From positions 62,001-126,000 of the forward strand of contig NZ_BMVR01000008.1 in NCBI RefSeq assembly GCF_014650815.1: DNA of 64,000 nucleotides, written 5' to 3'. Below are positions 31,752 through 39,704 of the stretch, one piece after another. The notes beneath the pieces are model-generated. The model saw only the letters and a program-made list of their open reading frames with translations. It made no database searches and had not been told where the DNA came from. How positions within the stretch are numbered: the stretch's first letter is position 1; each line of letters starts with the position of its first letter. Source of the stretch: Streptomyces flavofungini (GTDB taxonomy: Bacteria; Actinomycetota; Actinomycetes; Streptomycetales; Streptomycetaceae). The position numbers and the translations under genes are program-made.

Positions 31752-33065
31752 ATGTCCTCCCAGCGCCCTGCCGTCCCACTGCCTCCCCCCAAGGAACGCC
31801 GCAGGCTCCGCGAGGCGAAGTCCCTGAGCCAGGCCGAGGTCGCCGCGGAGATCGGCGTCAGCCGCGAGACCGTCCGCGCCTGGGAAACGGGCCGCACGCA
31901 CCCACGGGGGCAGCGGCGGGTGGCCTATGCGCGGCTGTTGGAGGAGCTGACGATGGGGCAAGGCGCGGGGGCGGGGGCGGGGGCCTCGGCGGAGGTGGCG
32001 GCGGAGGTCGGGGCGTCGGCGCAGGTCGAGGGGGAGGCCGAGGCGCAGGTCGAAGGGGAGGCCGAAGCGCAGGTCGAAGGCGAGGCCGAGGCGCAGGTCG
32101 GGGAGAAGCCCGAGGCGCGGGACCGGCCGAGCACGCCGACCCTGGCGCAGGTCCAGGCGGAGGCCGAGGCGCGGGCGGAGGAGCGGGCGGCGGCCCGGGA
32201 GCTGACCGAGGCCCAGGCCGAGGCCGCGGCCCAGGCGGCGACGGCGGCCACCTCACCCGACGGGCCCCCGACCGCCGAAGCCGCCTTCGACGCCCTCTGC
32301 GCCCGCACCGCCCCCGCCCTCGTACGGCAGACGTACGCCCTCACCGGCCGCCGCGCACTGGCCCGCGAGGCCGTGGAACGCGCCTTCCAACTGGCCTGGC
32401 AACGCTGGCCCGAGGTGGCCGTGGACCGCGACCCGGCGGGCTGGGTGCGGGCGGCGGCCCACGAGTACGCGCTGTCCCCGTGGCACCGCTTCCGCCCGGC
32501 CCACCGCAAGCCCGACGTACCGCCCGCCGACGAGACCCACCGCGCCCTGCTCGGCGCACTCCTGCACCTGCCGCCGGCACAGCGCCGCACGCTCCTCCTC
32601 TACGACGGCGTCGGCCTCGGCCTGCCCGAGACCGCAGCCGAGACGGAGGCCAGCACACCGGCCGCCGCGAGCCGCCTGCTGCACGCCCGCGAGGCCGTCG
32701 CCGAGCGCCTGCGCGCCGCCGACGAACCACCCGAGGTACTGCACCAGCACCTCGCCGCGCTCGGCAGCACCGAACGCCTGCCGGTGCCACGCCCCGCCCG
32801 CGTCCGCATCGGCAGCGAGCGCCGGGCCCGCCTCTGGACCCGCGCGGCCATCGCCTTCACGGCCCTGATCATCGGCGCCACAGCCCTCACCGTCCGCACG
32901 GCCCCCACCCGCTACGAACCCCCGCAGTCCCCCGGCCGGGCCATCAGCGGCGTCCCCCCGAGAATGGGCCCCGGCCCCCTCTCGTACGAGGACGAAGTGC
33001 TCCGCGAAAAGCTCCGCAAGGAGGAAACAAGAGGCCCGGCCCGCCTCCTGCCGAAGGCCGAGTAG
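31752..33065 (+). CDS. XRE HTH - sigma-70-like - transmembrane fusion protein
   Basis: This is a 437-residue protein. Residues 11-60 are a Cro/C1-type HTH (SLSQAEVAAEIGVSRETVRA, WETGRTHP). Next is a Glu/Ala-rich segment with three and a half copies of an 8-residue unit (AQVEGEAE), probably a helical stalk. About residues 175-250 resemble sigma region 2 of ECF factors (ALCARTAPALVRQTYALTG, AFQLAWQRWPEV) and 265-320 resemble region 4 (LLHLPPAQRRTLLLYDGVGL). A single membrane helix follows (AIAFTALIIGATALTV, about 362-378) with a short outer tail. The combination suggests a membrane-tethered regulator; release by proteolysis is possible but not shown. Confidence 0.82.
   Translation: MSSQRPAVPLPPPKERRRLREAKSLSQAEVAAEIGVSRETVRAWETGRTHPRGQRRVAYARLLEELTMGQGAGAGAGASAEVAAEVGASAQVEGEAEAQVEGEAEAQVEGEAEAQVGEKPEARDRPSTPTLAQVQAEAEARAEERAAARELTEAQAEAAAQAATAATSPDGPPTAEAAFDALCARTAPALVRQTYALTGRRALAREAVERAFQLAWQRWPEVAVDRDPAGWVRAAAHEYALSPWHRFRPAHRKPDVPPADETHRALLGALLHLPPAQRRTLLLYDGVGLGLPETAAETEASTPAAASRLLHAREAVAERLRAADEPPEVLHQHLAALGSTERLPVPRPARVRIGSERRARLWTRAAIAFTALIIGATALTVRTAPTRYEPPQSPGRAISGVPPRMGPGPLSYEDEVLREKLRKEETRGPARLLPKAE
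32020..32109. repeat. 24-bp tandem repeat, about 3.5 copies, in frame
   Basis: Units beginning GCGCAGGTCGA at 32020, 32044, 32068 and a partial at 32092 encode AQVEGEAE in the fusion protein gene. Confidence 0.85.
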
Positions 33066-33150
33066 CTCCCCCCCCACTCGCTGCGGGCAGTCGTGCCGCA
33101 GGGCGGCTCCCGACCCGGCGGAGAGCACCCCGGCGCCCCGGGCAACGGAA

Positions 33151-33186
33151 GCGGGCCCGCACCCCGGGCAAGGGGTGCGGGCCCGC
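33151..33186. terminator. bidirectional terminator
   Basis: GCGGGCCCGCACCCC and GGGGTGCGGGCCCGC form a perfect 15-bp stem with loop GGGCAA, between the XRE/sigma-like gene (plus) and sucD (minus, stop at 33204). Confidence 0.9.
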
Positions 33187-33203
33187 TTTCAGCGAGCGGA
33201 AGC

Positions 33204-34088
33204 TCAGCCGGCGAGAATCGCCCGCGCCAGCTTCGCCGTCTCGGTCGGCGTCTTGCCGACCTTCACACCGGCGGCCTCAAGGGCCTCCTTCTTGGCGGCA
33301 GCCGTACCGGAGGACCCGGAGACGATGGCGCCGGCGTGCCCCATCGTCTTGCCCTCGGGCGCGGTGAAGCCCGCGACGTACCCGACGACCGGCTTCGTCA
33401 CGTTGGCCTTGATGTAGTCCGCCGCGCGCTCCTCGGCGTCGCCGCCGATCTCACCGATCATGACGATCAGGTCGGTGTCGGGGTCAGCCTCGAACGCCTC
33501 CAGGGCGTCGATGTGCGTCGTACCGATGACCGGGTCGCCACCGATGCCGACGGCCGACGAGAAGCCGATGTCACGGAGCTCGTACATCATCTGGTAGGTC
33601 AGCGTGCCGGACTTCGACACCAGGCCGATGCGGCCCGGCTTGGTGATGTCGCCCGGGATGATGCCCGCGTTCGACTGACCCGGCGTGATCAGACCCGGGC
33701 AGTTCGGGCCGATGATGCGGGTCTTGTTGCCCTTCGACTTCGCGTACGCCCAGAAGGCGGCGGAGTCGTGGACCGCGATGCCCTCGGTGATGACGACCGC
33801 GAGCGGAATCTCGGCGTCGATCGCCTCGACGACGGCGGCCTTGGAGAAGGCCGGGGGCACGAAGAGGACGGAGACGTTGGCGCCCGTCGCCTCCATGGCC
33901 TCCTTGACGGTGCCGAAGACCGGAACCTCGGTGCCGTCGAAGTCGACCTTCGTGCCCGCCTTGCGCGGGTTCACGCCGCCGACGATGTCGGTGCCGTCAC
34001 CCAGCATGAGCTTGGTGTGCTTCATGCCCGTGGCACCGGTCATGCCCTGGACGATGACCTTGCTGTCCTTGTTGAGGAAGATAGCCAT
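33204..34088 (-). CDS. sucD: succinate-CoA ligase alpha subunit
   Basis: This is the alpha subunit of succinyl-CoA synthetase, which carries the phosphorylated His and couples succinyl-CoA cleavage to NTP formation in the TCA cycle. It has 294 residues. The CoA-binding Rossmann domain begins VIVQGMTGATGMKHT; the catalytic His lies in GKTMGHAGAIVSG; GPNCPGLITPG and GDPVIGTTHIDAL are family marks. It follows sucC by 22 nt. Confidence 0.97.
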   Translation of the reverse strand: MAIFLNKDSKVIVQGMTGATGMKHTKLMLGDGTDIVGGVNPRKAGTKVDFDGTEVPVFGTVKEAMEATGANVSVLFVPPAFSKAAVVEAIDAEIPLAVVITEGIAVHDSAAFWAYAKSKGNKTRIIGPNCPGLITPGQSNAGIIPGDITKPGRIGLVSKSGTLTYQMMYELRDIGFSSAVGIGGDPVIGTTHIDALEAFEADPDTDLIVMIGEIGGDAEERAADYIKANVTKPVVGYVAGFTAPEGKTMGHAGAIVSGSSGTAAAKKEALEAAGVKVGKTPTETAKLARAILAG

Positions 34089-34110
34089 GGTGGTCTGAGT
34101 CCCTCGTCCC

Positions 34111-35292
34111 TTACTTCGCAGCCGCAGCGAGCTCGGCGGCCTTGTCGGCCGCGCCGTCCATGGTGTCCACGCGCTGGACCAGCGGGTGGTTGGCGTCGCT
34201 GAGGATCTTGCGACCCAGCTCCGCGTTGTTGCCGTCGAGGCGCACGACCAGCGGCTTGGTGACCTCTTCGCCCTTGGACTTGAGGAGCTCCAGGGCCTGC
34301 ACGATGCCGTTGGCGACCTCGTCGCAGGCGGTGATGCCGCCGAAGACGTTGACGAAGACGGACTTGACGTCCGGGTCGCCGAGGATGATCTCCAGGCCGT
34401 TCGCCATCACCTCGGCGGAGGCGCCGCCACCGATGTCGAGGAAGTTGGCGGGCTTCACGTCGCCGTGGTTCTCACCGGCGTACGCGACGACGTCCAGGGT
34501 CGACATGACCAGACCGGCACCGTTACCGATGATGCCGACCTCGCCGTCGAGCTTGACGTAGTTGAGGTTCTTGGCCTTGGCGGCAGCCTCGAGCGGGTTG
34601 GCTGCGTCCTTGTCCTCGAGAGCCTCGTGGTCGGGCTGGCGGAAGTCGGCGTTCTCGTCGAGCGAGACCTTGCCGTCCAGGGCCAGGATGCGGCCGTCCT
34701 TGGTCTTCACCAGCGGGTTCACCTCGACGAGGAGCGCGTCCTCGGCGACGAAGGTGTCCCACAGGGTCACCATGGCCTCGGCGACACCCTCGGCCACGTC
34801 GGCCGGGAACTTCGCCTGGGCCACGATCTCGCGGGCCTTCTCGATGTTCACGCCCTCGACGGCGTTGACCGGGACCTTCGCGAGGGCCTCGGGGGTCTTC
34901 TCCGCGACCTCCTCGATGTCCATGCCGCCCTGCACCGACGCCATGGCGAGGAAGGTGCGGTTGGTGCGGTCGAGGAGGTACGAGACGTAGTACTCCGCCT
35001 CGATCTCCGGGGACAGCTCGGCGATCATCACCTTGTGGACCGTGTGGCCCTTGATGTCCATCCCGAGGATGTCCGTCGCGCGAGCGACGGCCTCGTCCGC
35101 GGAGGCGGCCAGCTTCACGCCGCCGGCCTTGCCGCGGCCACCGACCTTCACCTGCGCCTTCACTACCGACTTGCCGCCAAGCCGCTCGGTGGCCTCGCGC
35201 GCCGCCTCAGGCGTGTCGATGACTTCACCGGCCAGCACCGGTACACCGTGCTTGGCGAAGAGGTCCCTCGCCTGGTACTCGAACAGGTCCAC
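34111..35292 (-). CDS. sucC: succinate-CoA ligase beta subunit (ADP-forming type)
   Basis: This is the ATP-grasp beta subunit, the partner of SucD, 393 residues. The start is the GTG at 35292 (VDLFEYQARDLFAKHGVPV) with AAGGGA upstream; that is where the family begins, although the frame is open further. ATP-grasp elements VVKAQVKVGGRGKAGGVK, EVNPLV and the C-terminal domain GIIGNGAGLVMSTLD, NFLDIGGGA are visible. The promoter lies in the 662-nt region upstream that also holds the 25-bp minisatellite. Confidence 0.97.
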   Translation of the reverse strand: MDLFEYQARDLFAKHGVPVLAGEVIDTPEAAREATERLGGKSVVKAQVKVGGRGKAGGVKLAASADEAVARATDILGMDIKGHTVHKVMIAELSPEIEAEYYVSYLLDRTNRTFLAMASVQGGMDIEEVAEKTPEALAKVPVNAVEGVNIEKAREIVAQAKFPADVAEGVAEAMVTLWDTFVAEDALLVEVNPLVKTKDGRILALDGKVSLDENADFRQPDHEALEDKDAANPLEAAAKAKNLNYVKLDGEVGIIGNGAGLVMSTLDVVAYAGENHGDVKPANFLDIGGGASAEVMANGLEIILGDPDVKSVFVNVFGGITACDEVANGIVQALELLKSKGEEVTKPLVVRLDGNNAELGRKILSDANHPLVQRVDTMDGAADKAAELAAAAK

Positions 35293-35954
35293 GCGCGTCC
35301 GTCCCTTTTCAGTGATCTCGCGCCGCCGTGCAGCGGCTTCAGTCTCTGCGTGCTCTGCGTGGGCGTGCCGCGAAGGGCAACGTGACTGCGCTGTCACAAG
35401 GGAGGCGTAGCCGAAAGTCCGGTACGCGGCATGTCCGTCTCGCAGGTTATCGCCGCGGGCCGTGCGTCCCTAAATCGCAGATCACATTTGCGCGGTGATG
35501 ACTGTCACAGATCGCGGACGCCGGGCGTGTCGGGTGGCCCCGGCACGCGCCGTCTCCGGGCGTGCCGGGGCCTGGGGGCGGGCGCGCGGCTCGGGTCGCG
35601 AGGGGTGCGCGGGCCCCGGTTCGTGGCGTTTGCGGTTGTGATCAGCCGCTGTGCGTGTCGGCGGTGGCGGCCGCCGTGCGTGTCAGCAGTGGCGGCCGCC
35701 GTGCGTGTCAGCAGTGGCGGCCGCCGTGCGTGTCAGCAGTGGCGGCCGCCGTGCGTGTCAGCAGTGGCGGCCGCCGTGCGTGTCAGCAGTGACGGCCGCC
35801 GTGCGTGTCAGCAGTGGCGGCCGCCGTGCGTGTCAGCAGTGGCGGCCGCCGTGCGTGTCAGCAGTGGCGGCCGCCGTAGGCGGGGGTGATCAGCCGCTGT
35901 ACGCCGGTCGGCCGGTGCGCGGCTGCGCGGCGGCCGTCGTACGGGCGGCCGGGG
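35293..35954. other. 662-nt intergenic region upstream of sucC
   Basis: About 200 nt next to sucC probably hold its promoter. The middle is the 25-bp minisatellite at 35651-35875. The array is flanked by a 15-bp direct repeat GTGATCAGCCGCTGT at 35638-35652 and 35886-35900. A related word, TCAGCCGTTGTACG, is the last codons of the gene ending at 35955. Three overlapping ORFs pass through the array, one per frame, because the unit is not a multiple of three; I take none as real. Confidence 0.6.
35651..35875. repeat. 25-bp minisatellite, 9 copies
   Basis: Nine head-to-tail copies of a 25-bp unit (GTGCGTGTCAGCAGTGGCGG plus CCGCC). Copy 1 is divergent (GTCGGCGGT) and copy 6 has one change (GTGACGG). 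Each unit contains GGCGGCCGCC, a perfect palindrome including a NotI site in eight of the nine. There are no spacers, so this is not a CRISPR array. Confidence 0.95.
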
Positions 35955-37184
35955 TCAGCCGTTGTACGTCGACTGGTACGCCGCGTCGTACACCGGCAGG
36001 CCCGTCGCGCCGCCGCCCGGCAGGTAGTCCGGGGTGACCACGCCCGTCACGTCCCGCGCGCCGGTGACGGCGTTCCCCGCGAGCGACCCCGCGTCGGCGC
36101 CGACCGTGCCGGTCAGGTCCTCGGCGAACGGCTGCACGTCGGCGACCACCCCGCCCGCGAACGGGCTCACCTCGCCCACGGCACCCCGCACGAGGCCGTC
36201 CGCGCTGCCGCCGACACCGCCCACGACCGGGCTGACCTGCTCGGTCACCGACTCCACGAGCGGCTGCACCGACCCGACCACACCACCGGCGAACGGCTGC
36301 ACGTCGTCCGCCACGACCGCCTGCGCGAACGGCGGCACGTCCGCGACGACGCCGCCCACGAACGGCTGCACGTCGCCGAGCACGCCCTGCGCCAGGTAGC
36401 TCACGTCCCCGACGGCGCCCAGCGCGACCGGGACCACGCCGTCGACGGCCGTCCCCGCGACCGGGGGCAGCACGGAGTCGGAGGCGCCGTCGACGGTCGG
36501 GCCCGCGGTGGTGAGGGTGGCCGCGGCGAGGTCCTGGGCGCCTCGGGCGGTGCCGCCCGCGTCGACGGTGCCGACCGTGCCGTCGACGGCGTGGGCGGCG
36601 TCGATGCTGTCGAGCTGGGGGGCGCCGATGCCGTCGAGCTGAGGGGCGAAGGCGGAGAGGGGGCCGAAGAGGTAGTCGATCTCCCCGACGCGCTGGGGGT
36701 CGACGTCGGCGACCTTGCCCTGCGCGACGTCGGCGACCTTGCCCTGGACATCGGCCTTGTCCTGGACGGTGTCCCGGACCTTGTCCCGCAGGCCGGAGGC
36801 ACCGGAGACATCGGAGGCACCGGAGACACCGGAGACACCTGAAATGTCGACCTGATCGTCCACGCCGGAGACGGTGCCGCGCACGCCGGACACCTTGTCC
36901 TGCACGCCCGAGACCGTGCCGCGCACGCCGGACACCTTGTCCTGCGCGTCGGTCACGGTGCCATGGACGTCCCGCACGACGGGGGCCTTCTTCTGGACGT
37001 CCTGGACGCCCTTCTGGACGTCGTCGACCTCACCCTTGGCGTCGGCGGCGGCGTCCGCCGCCTGGTCGGGCACGGCGACAGAGTGCGCGGGCAGTTCGTC
37101 CGCGCTGGCGACGGCCGAGCCGAGCGCCCACGCACCGGTGACACCGGCGGCTATGACAATGGAACGGCGAATGTTCTTGTTCAT
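35955..37184 (-). CDS. secreted repeat-rich protein
   Basis: This is a 409-residue protein with a signal peptide (basic MNKNIRRS, hydrophobic IVIAAGVTGAWALGS, cleavage near ASA-DE). The mature part has no Cys and consists of degenerate repeats: DVQKGVQDVQKK, then VSGVRGTVSGVQDK twice, DKVRDTVQDKADVQGK, and later VQPFAGGVVADV/VPPFAQAVVAD units. It ends VYDAAYQSTYNG. The regular Val/Asp/Gly periodicity suggests an elongated helical or beta-fibrous surface protein. It lies 108 nt downstream of the gene ending at 37293 on the same strand. The function is unknown; an envelope or aerial-surface role is possible. Confidence 0.8.
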   Translation of the reverse strand: MNKNIRRSIVIAAGVTGAWALGSAVASADELPAHSVAVPDQAADAAADAKGEVDDVQKGVQDVQKKAPVVRDVHGTVTDAQDKVSGVRGTVSGVQDKVSGVRGTVSGVDDQVDISGVSGVSGASDVSGASGLRDKVRDTVQDKADVQGKVADVAQGKVADVDPQRVGEIDYLFGPLSAFAPQLDGIGAPQLDSIDAAHAVDGTVGTVDAGGTARGAQDLAAATLTTAGPTVDGASDSVLPPVAGTAVDGVVPVALGAVGDVSYLAQGVLGDVQPFVGGVVADVPPFAQAVVADDVQPFAGGVVGSVQPLVESVTEQVSPVVGGVGGSADGLVRGAVGEVSPFAGGVVADVQPFAEDLTGTVGADAGSLAGNAVTGARDVTGVVTPDYLPGGGATGLPVYDAAYQSTYNG

Positions 37185-37292
37185 GCGTACGTCTGATCCT
37201 TCGGATTCGTGCTGGCTGTGGAACCGGCCCTGCGACCGGCGGGCAGACCCGTGCCGCCCCCGCGCGGCGGGTCGAGCGGGGAACGGGCCGCC

Positions 37293-38381
37293 CTAGCCAG
37301 GGAATTCGAGGATGTCCCGGTGTCTCTCGCGCACCGGCGCGGCATCGGCCGCCACCCGGGGCCCGGCCACGAGGCGGACCCCACCACGGCCACCGGAGCC
37401 GACGGCACCCGGATCGGCGTGACGCTGCGCGCTCCCGTCACCCGCCGACTGACCGCTCGCACAACCACCGGGCCGCCCGGGCAACGGAGCCCTCTCCGGC
37501 CCACCGTTCCCGTGCTCGCCGAACGCGGCCCCGCCGCCGTCCCGCGCCTCGTCGCCACGACGGTCACCGAAGCGATCGCCGCTCGCCGGGGTCCAACTGC
37601 CATAGGGGTACGAGGAGTCGAGACGCGGCCCGTACGCCGCATCGCCCCGGTCCTCGTCACCGCTGTCCCGGCCGCCAGGACCGCCACGACCGTCGTGGCG
37701 CGGACGCTCGGCGCCGCGCCCCCGGTGTCCGTCGTCAACGCCGGATCCTCCGGGCCCTGTTGCCCCGGTCCCGCCGCCATCGCCGTCACGCCCGGCGCCA
37801 CCTCCGGCCCCCGGCAGCAACACCTCGGGCAGCACGCGCTGCGGCTCGGCCACCAAGCTCTTGGCCTTCGGCACCAACCGCCCCGCGTCGGACAACAGCC
37901 GCCGCGGCTCCGCCACCACGCGCCGGGCCTCGGGCGCCACGCGCTCACGCTCGGGCAGCACCCGACGCGGCTCCGAGAGCGTCGCGCTCCGCGCGGGCAA
38001 CGCCCGCCCCGGCTCAGGCAAGGCCGTGGACGGTGCCTCGTGCGCACCCCGCGCCGCCTCGTCGGCGACCTCCCGTACGGGAGGTACCGCGGGCTCCACC
38101 ACGGGCCGAGCCACCCCCCGCACCGCGTCCACCGCGTCGCCGCCTTCCGCCGCCCGCGCCCGCTCCCCGCACACGAGGCCGATGACGACGAACCCGGCGA
38201 GCAGCACCAGCACCCGCAGCGCGCGCCGCCCGACGACCGCGCGCACGAGGCGCACCGCCGTACCGGACCGAACGACTGCGGAAACCAAGGCGGGAACGAC
38301 CTTCCGTGAGAAGCCTGCCAAGAGGCCTGCGAAGCAACCCCCAGCGGCCCGGAGGGACGGGCGCGCAGCACGCGGAACCAC
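37293..38381 (-). CDS. putative membrane-anchored/secreted protein, Arg/Gly/Asp-rich
   Basis: This is a 362-residue ORF from a GTG at 38381 with GGAG just upstream. The N-terminus is basic, with two hydrophobic stretches (GGCFAGLLAGF; LRVLVLLAGFVVIGLVCG), the second probably a membrane helix or late signal. After it come EPxRxLP-type repeats (LSEPRRVLPERERV, AEPRRLLSDAGRLV), then a Gly/Asp/Arg-rich tail ending RHRDILEFPG. Codon third-position bias supports this frame over the overlapping ones, but opposite-strand ORFs of similar length exist, so confidence is moderate. It pairs with the repeat protein at 35955. Confidence 0.6.
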   Translation of the reverse strand: MVPRAARPSLRAAGGCFAGLLAGFSRKVVPALVSAVVRSGTAVRLVRAVVGRRALRVLVLLAGFVVIGLVCGERARAAEGGDAVDAVRGVARPVVEPAVPPVREVADEAARGAHEAPSTALPEPGRALPARSATLSEPRRVLPERERVAPEARRVVAEPRRLLSDAGRLVPKAKSLVAEPQRVLPEVLLPGAGGGAGRDGDGGGTGATGPGGSGVDDGHRGRGAERPRHDGRGGPGGRDSGDEDRGDAAYGPRLDSSYPYGSWTPASGDRFGDRRGDEARDGGGAAFGEHGNGGPERAPLPGRPGGCASGQSAGDGSAQRHADPGAVGSGGRGGVRLVAGPRVAADAAPVRERHRDILEFPG

Positions 38382-38444
38382 TCGCTCCGCGTGGGCGGGG
38401 CGTCGATACTCGCACGAGGGTGCGGCCGTCGCGCAAGTCCCCTG

Positions 38445-39704
38445 TTACCGATGCGTATGCATGTCCGGTATGGGCAGCGGCCGCTTCTCGATCGCCGCCG
38501 CCATCACGTCCGGGAAGAGGTCGGGCGTGCAGGCGAACGCGGGCGCGTCCAGCGCGGCGAGCGCCGCCGCGTGGTCGCGGTCGTACGCGGGCGCCCCTTC
38601 GTCGGACAGCGCGAGCAGCGTCACGAACTGCACGCCGGACGCCTTCATCGCCGCGACCCGCTTCAGCATCTCGTTGCGGATACCGCCTTCGTAGAGGTCG
38701 GAGATGAGGACGACGACGGTCTCCGCGGGCCGGGTGATCTGCGCCTGGCAGTACGCGAGCGCCCTGTTGATGTCCGTACCACCGCCGAGCTGCGTACCGA
38801 ACAGCACGTCCACGGGGTCGTCCAACTGGTCCGTCAGGTCCACGATGTTCGTGTCGAACACGACGAGCCTGGTGCTGATGGACCGCATCGAGGCGAGCAC
38901 CGCCCCGAACACGGAGGCGTACACGACGGACGCCGCCATCGAACCGGACTGGTCGATGCAGAGGATGACGTCCTTCTTCACCGACTGCGCGGCCCGCCCG
39001 TACCCGATGAGCCGCTCGAGGACCACCGTCCGGTACTCGGGCAGGTAGTTCTTGAGGTTCGCCGCGATGGTGCGGTTCCAGTCGATGTCGTGGTGGCGCG
39101 GCCTGCTGACGCGGGCGCTGCGGTCGAGCGCGCCGGTGAGGGTGGCGCGGGTGCGGGAGGCGAGCTTCTTCTCCAGGTCGTCGACCACCTTCCGTACGAC
39201 GGCCCGCGCGGTCTCCTTCGTGGTCTCGGGCATCGCCTTGTTCAACGAGAGCAGCGTGCCGACCAGATGGACGTCCGCCTCGACGGCCGCCAGCATCTCG
39301 GGCTCCAGGAGCAGCGCGGACAGGCCGAGCCGGTCGATGGCGTCACGCTGCATGACCTGCACGACGGACGAGGGGAAGTACGTCCTGATGTCCCCGAGCC
39401 ACCGCGCGACGGCAGGCGCCGAAGCCCCGAGCCCGGCCGAACGCCCTTCCCCCCGCTCCTTCTTCCCCCCACCCCCGTAGAGCGCCCCCAACGCCCCGTC
39501 CATCGCCGCGTCCCGCCCGCCCAACTGACACCCGGTCCCATCGGCCCCGCCCCCACCGAGCACCAACCGCCACCGCCGCAACCGCTCCCCCGCGGCCCCC
39601 GCCACGTCCACGCCCCCACCACCATCCATGTCCACGCCCCCCTCACGGTCCACGTCCACGCTCCCCACGCCGTCCACCTCACCCATGCCTACGTCCCCCA
39701 TCAC
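38445..39704 (-). CDS. VWA domain protein of MoxR-VWA cluster
   Basis: This is a 419-residue cytoplasmic protein. An Asp/Gly-rich N-terminus (DVGMGEVDGVGSVDVD) is followed by a helical region with YFPSSVVQVMQRDAIDRLGL and a C-terminal von Willebrand factor A domain. The metal-ion site (MIDAS) is DQSGSM, with the later T in GTQLGGGTDINRAL and D in LISDLYEGG. Its ATG overlaps the stop of the DUF5682 gene (ATGA), making it the last gene of a three-gene coupled operon. VWA proteins encoded with MoxR ATPases usually act as adaptors that present substrates to the ATPase. Confidence 0.92.
   Translation of the reverse strand: MMGDVGMGEVDGVGSVDVDREGGVDMDGGGGVDVAGAAGERLRRWRLVLGGGGADGTGCQLGGRDAAMDGALGALYGGGGKKERGEGRSAGLGASAPAVARWLGDIRTYFPSSVVQVMQRDAIDRLGLSALLLEPEMLAAVEADVHLVGTLLSLNKAMPETTKETARAVVRKVVDDLEKKLASRTRATLTGALDRSARVSRPRHHDIDWNRTIAANLKNYLPEYRTVVLERLIGYGRAAQSVKKDVILCIDQSGSMAASVVYASVFGAVLASMRSISTRLVVFDTNIVDLTDQLDDPVDVLFGTQLGGGTDINRALAYCQAQITRPAETVVVLISDLYEGGIRNEMLKRVAAMKASGVQFVTLLALSDEGAPAYDRDHAAALAALDAPAFACTPDLFPDVMAAAIEKRPLPIPDMHTHR

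Noticed and set aside
35651..35875. CRISPR array
   Set aside because: Units are strictly head-to-tail with no spacers and no cas genes nearby.
35431..36037. Three overlapping plus-strand ORFs with repeated VSSGGRRACQQW
   Set aside because: They result from the 25-bp repeat being open in all three frames; no start signal and no homology.
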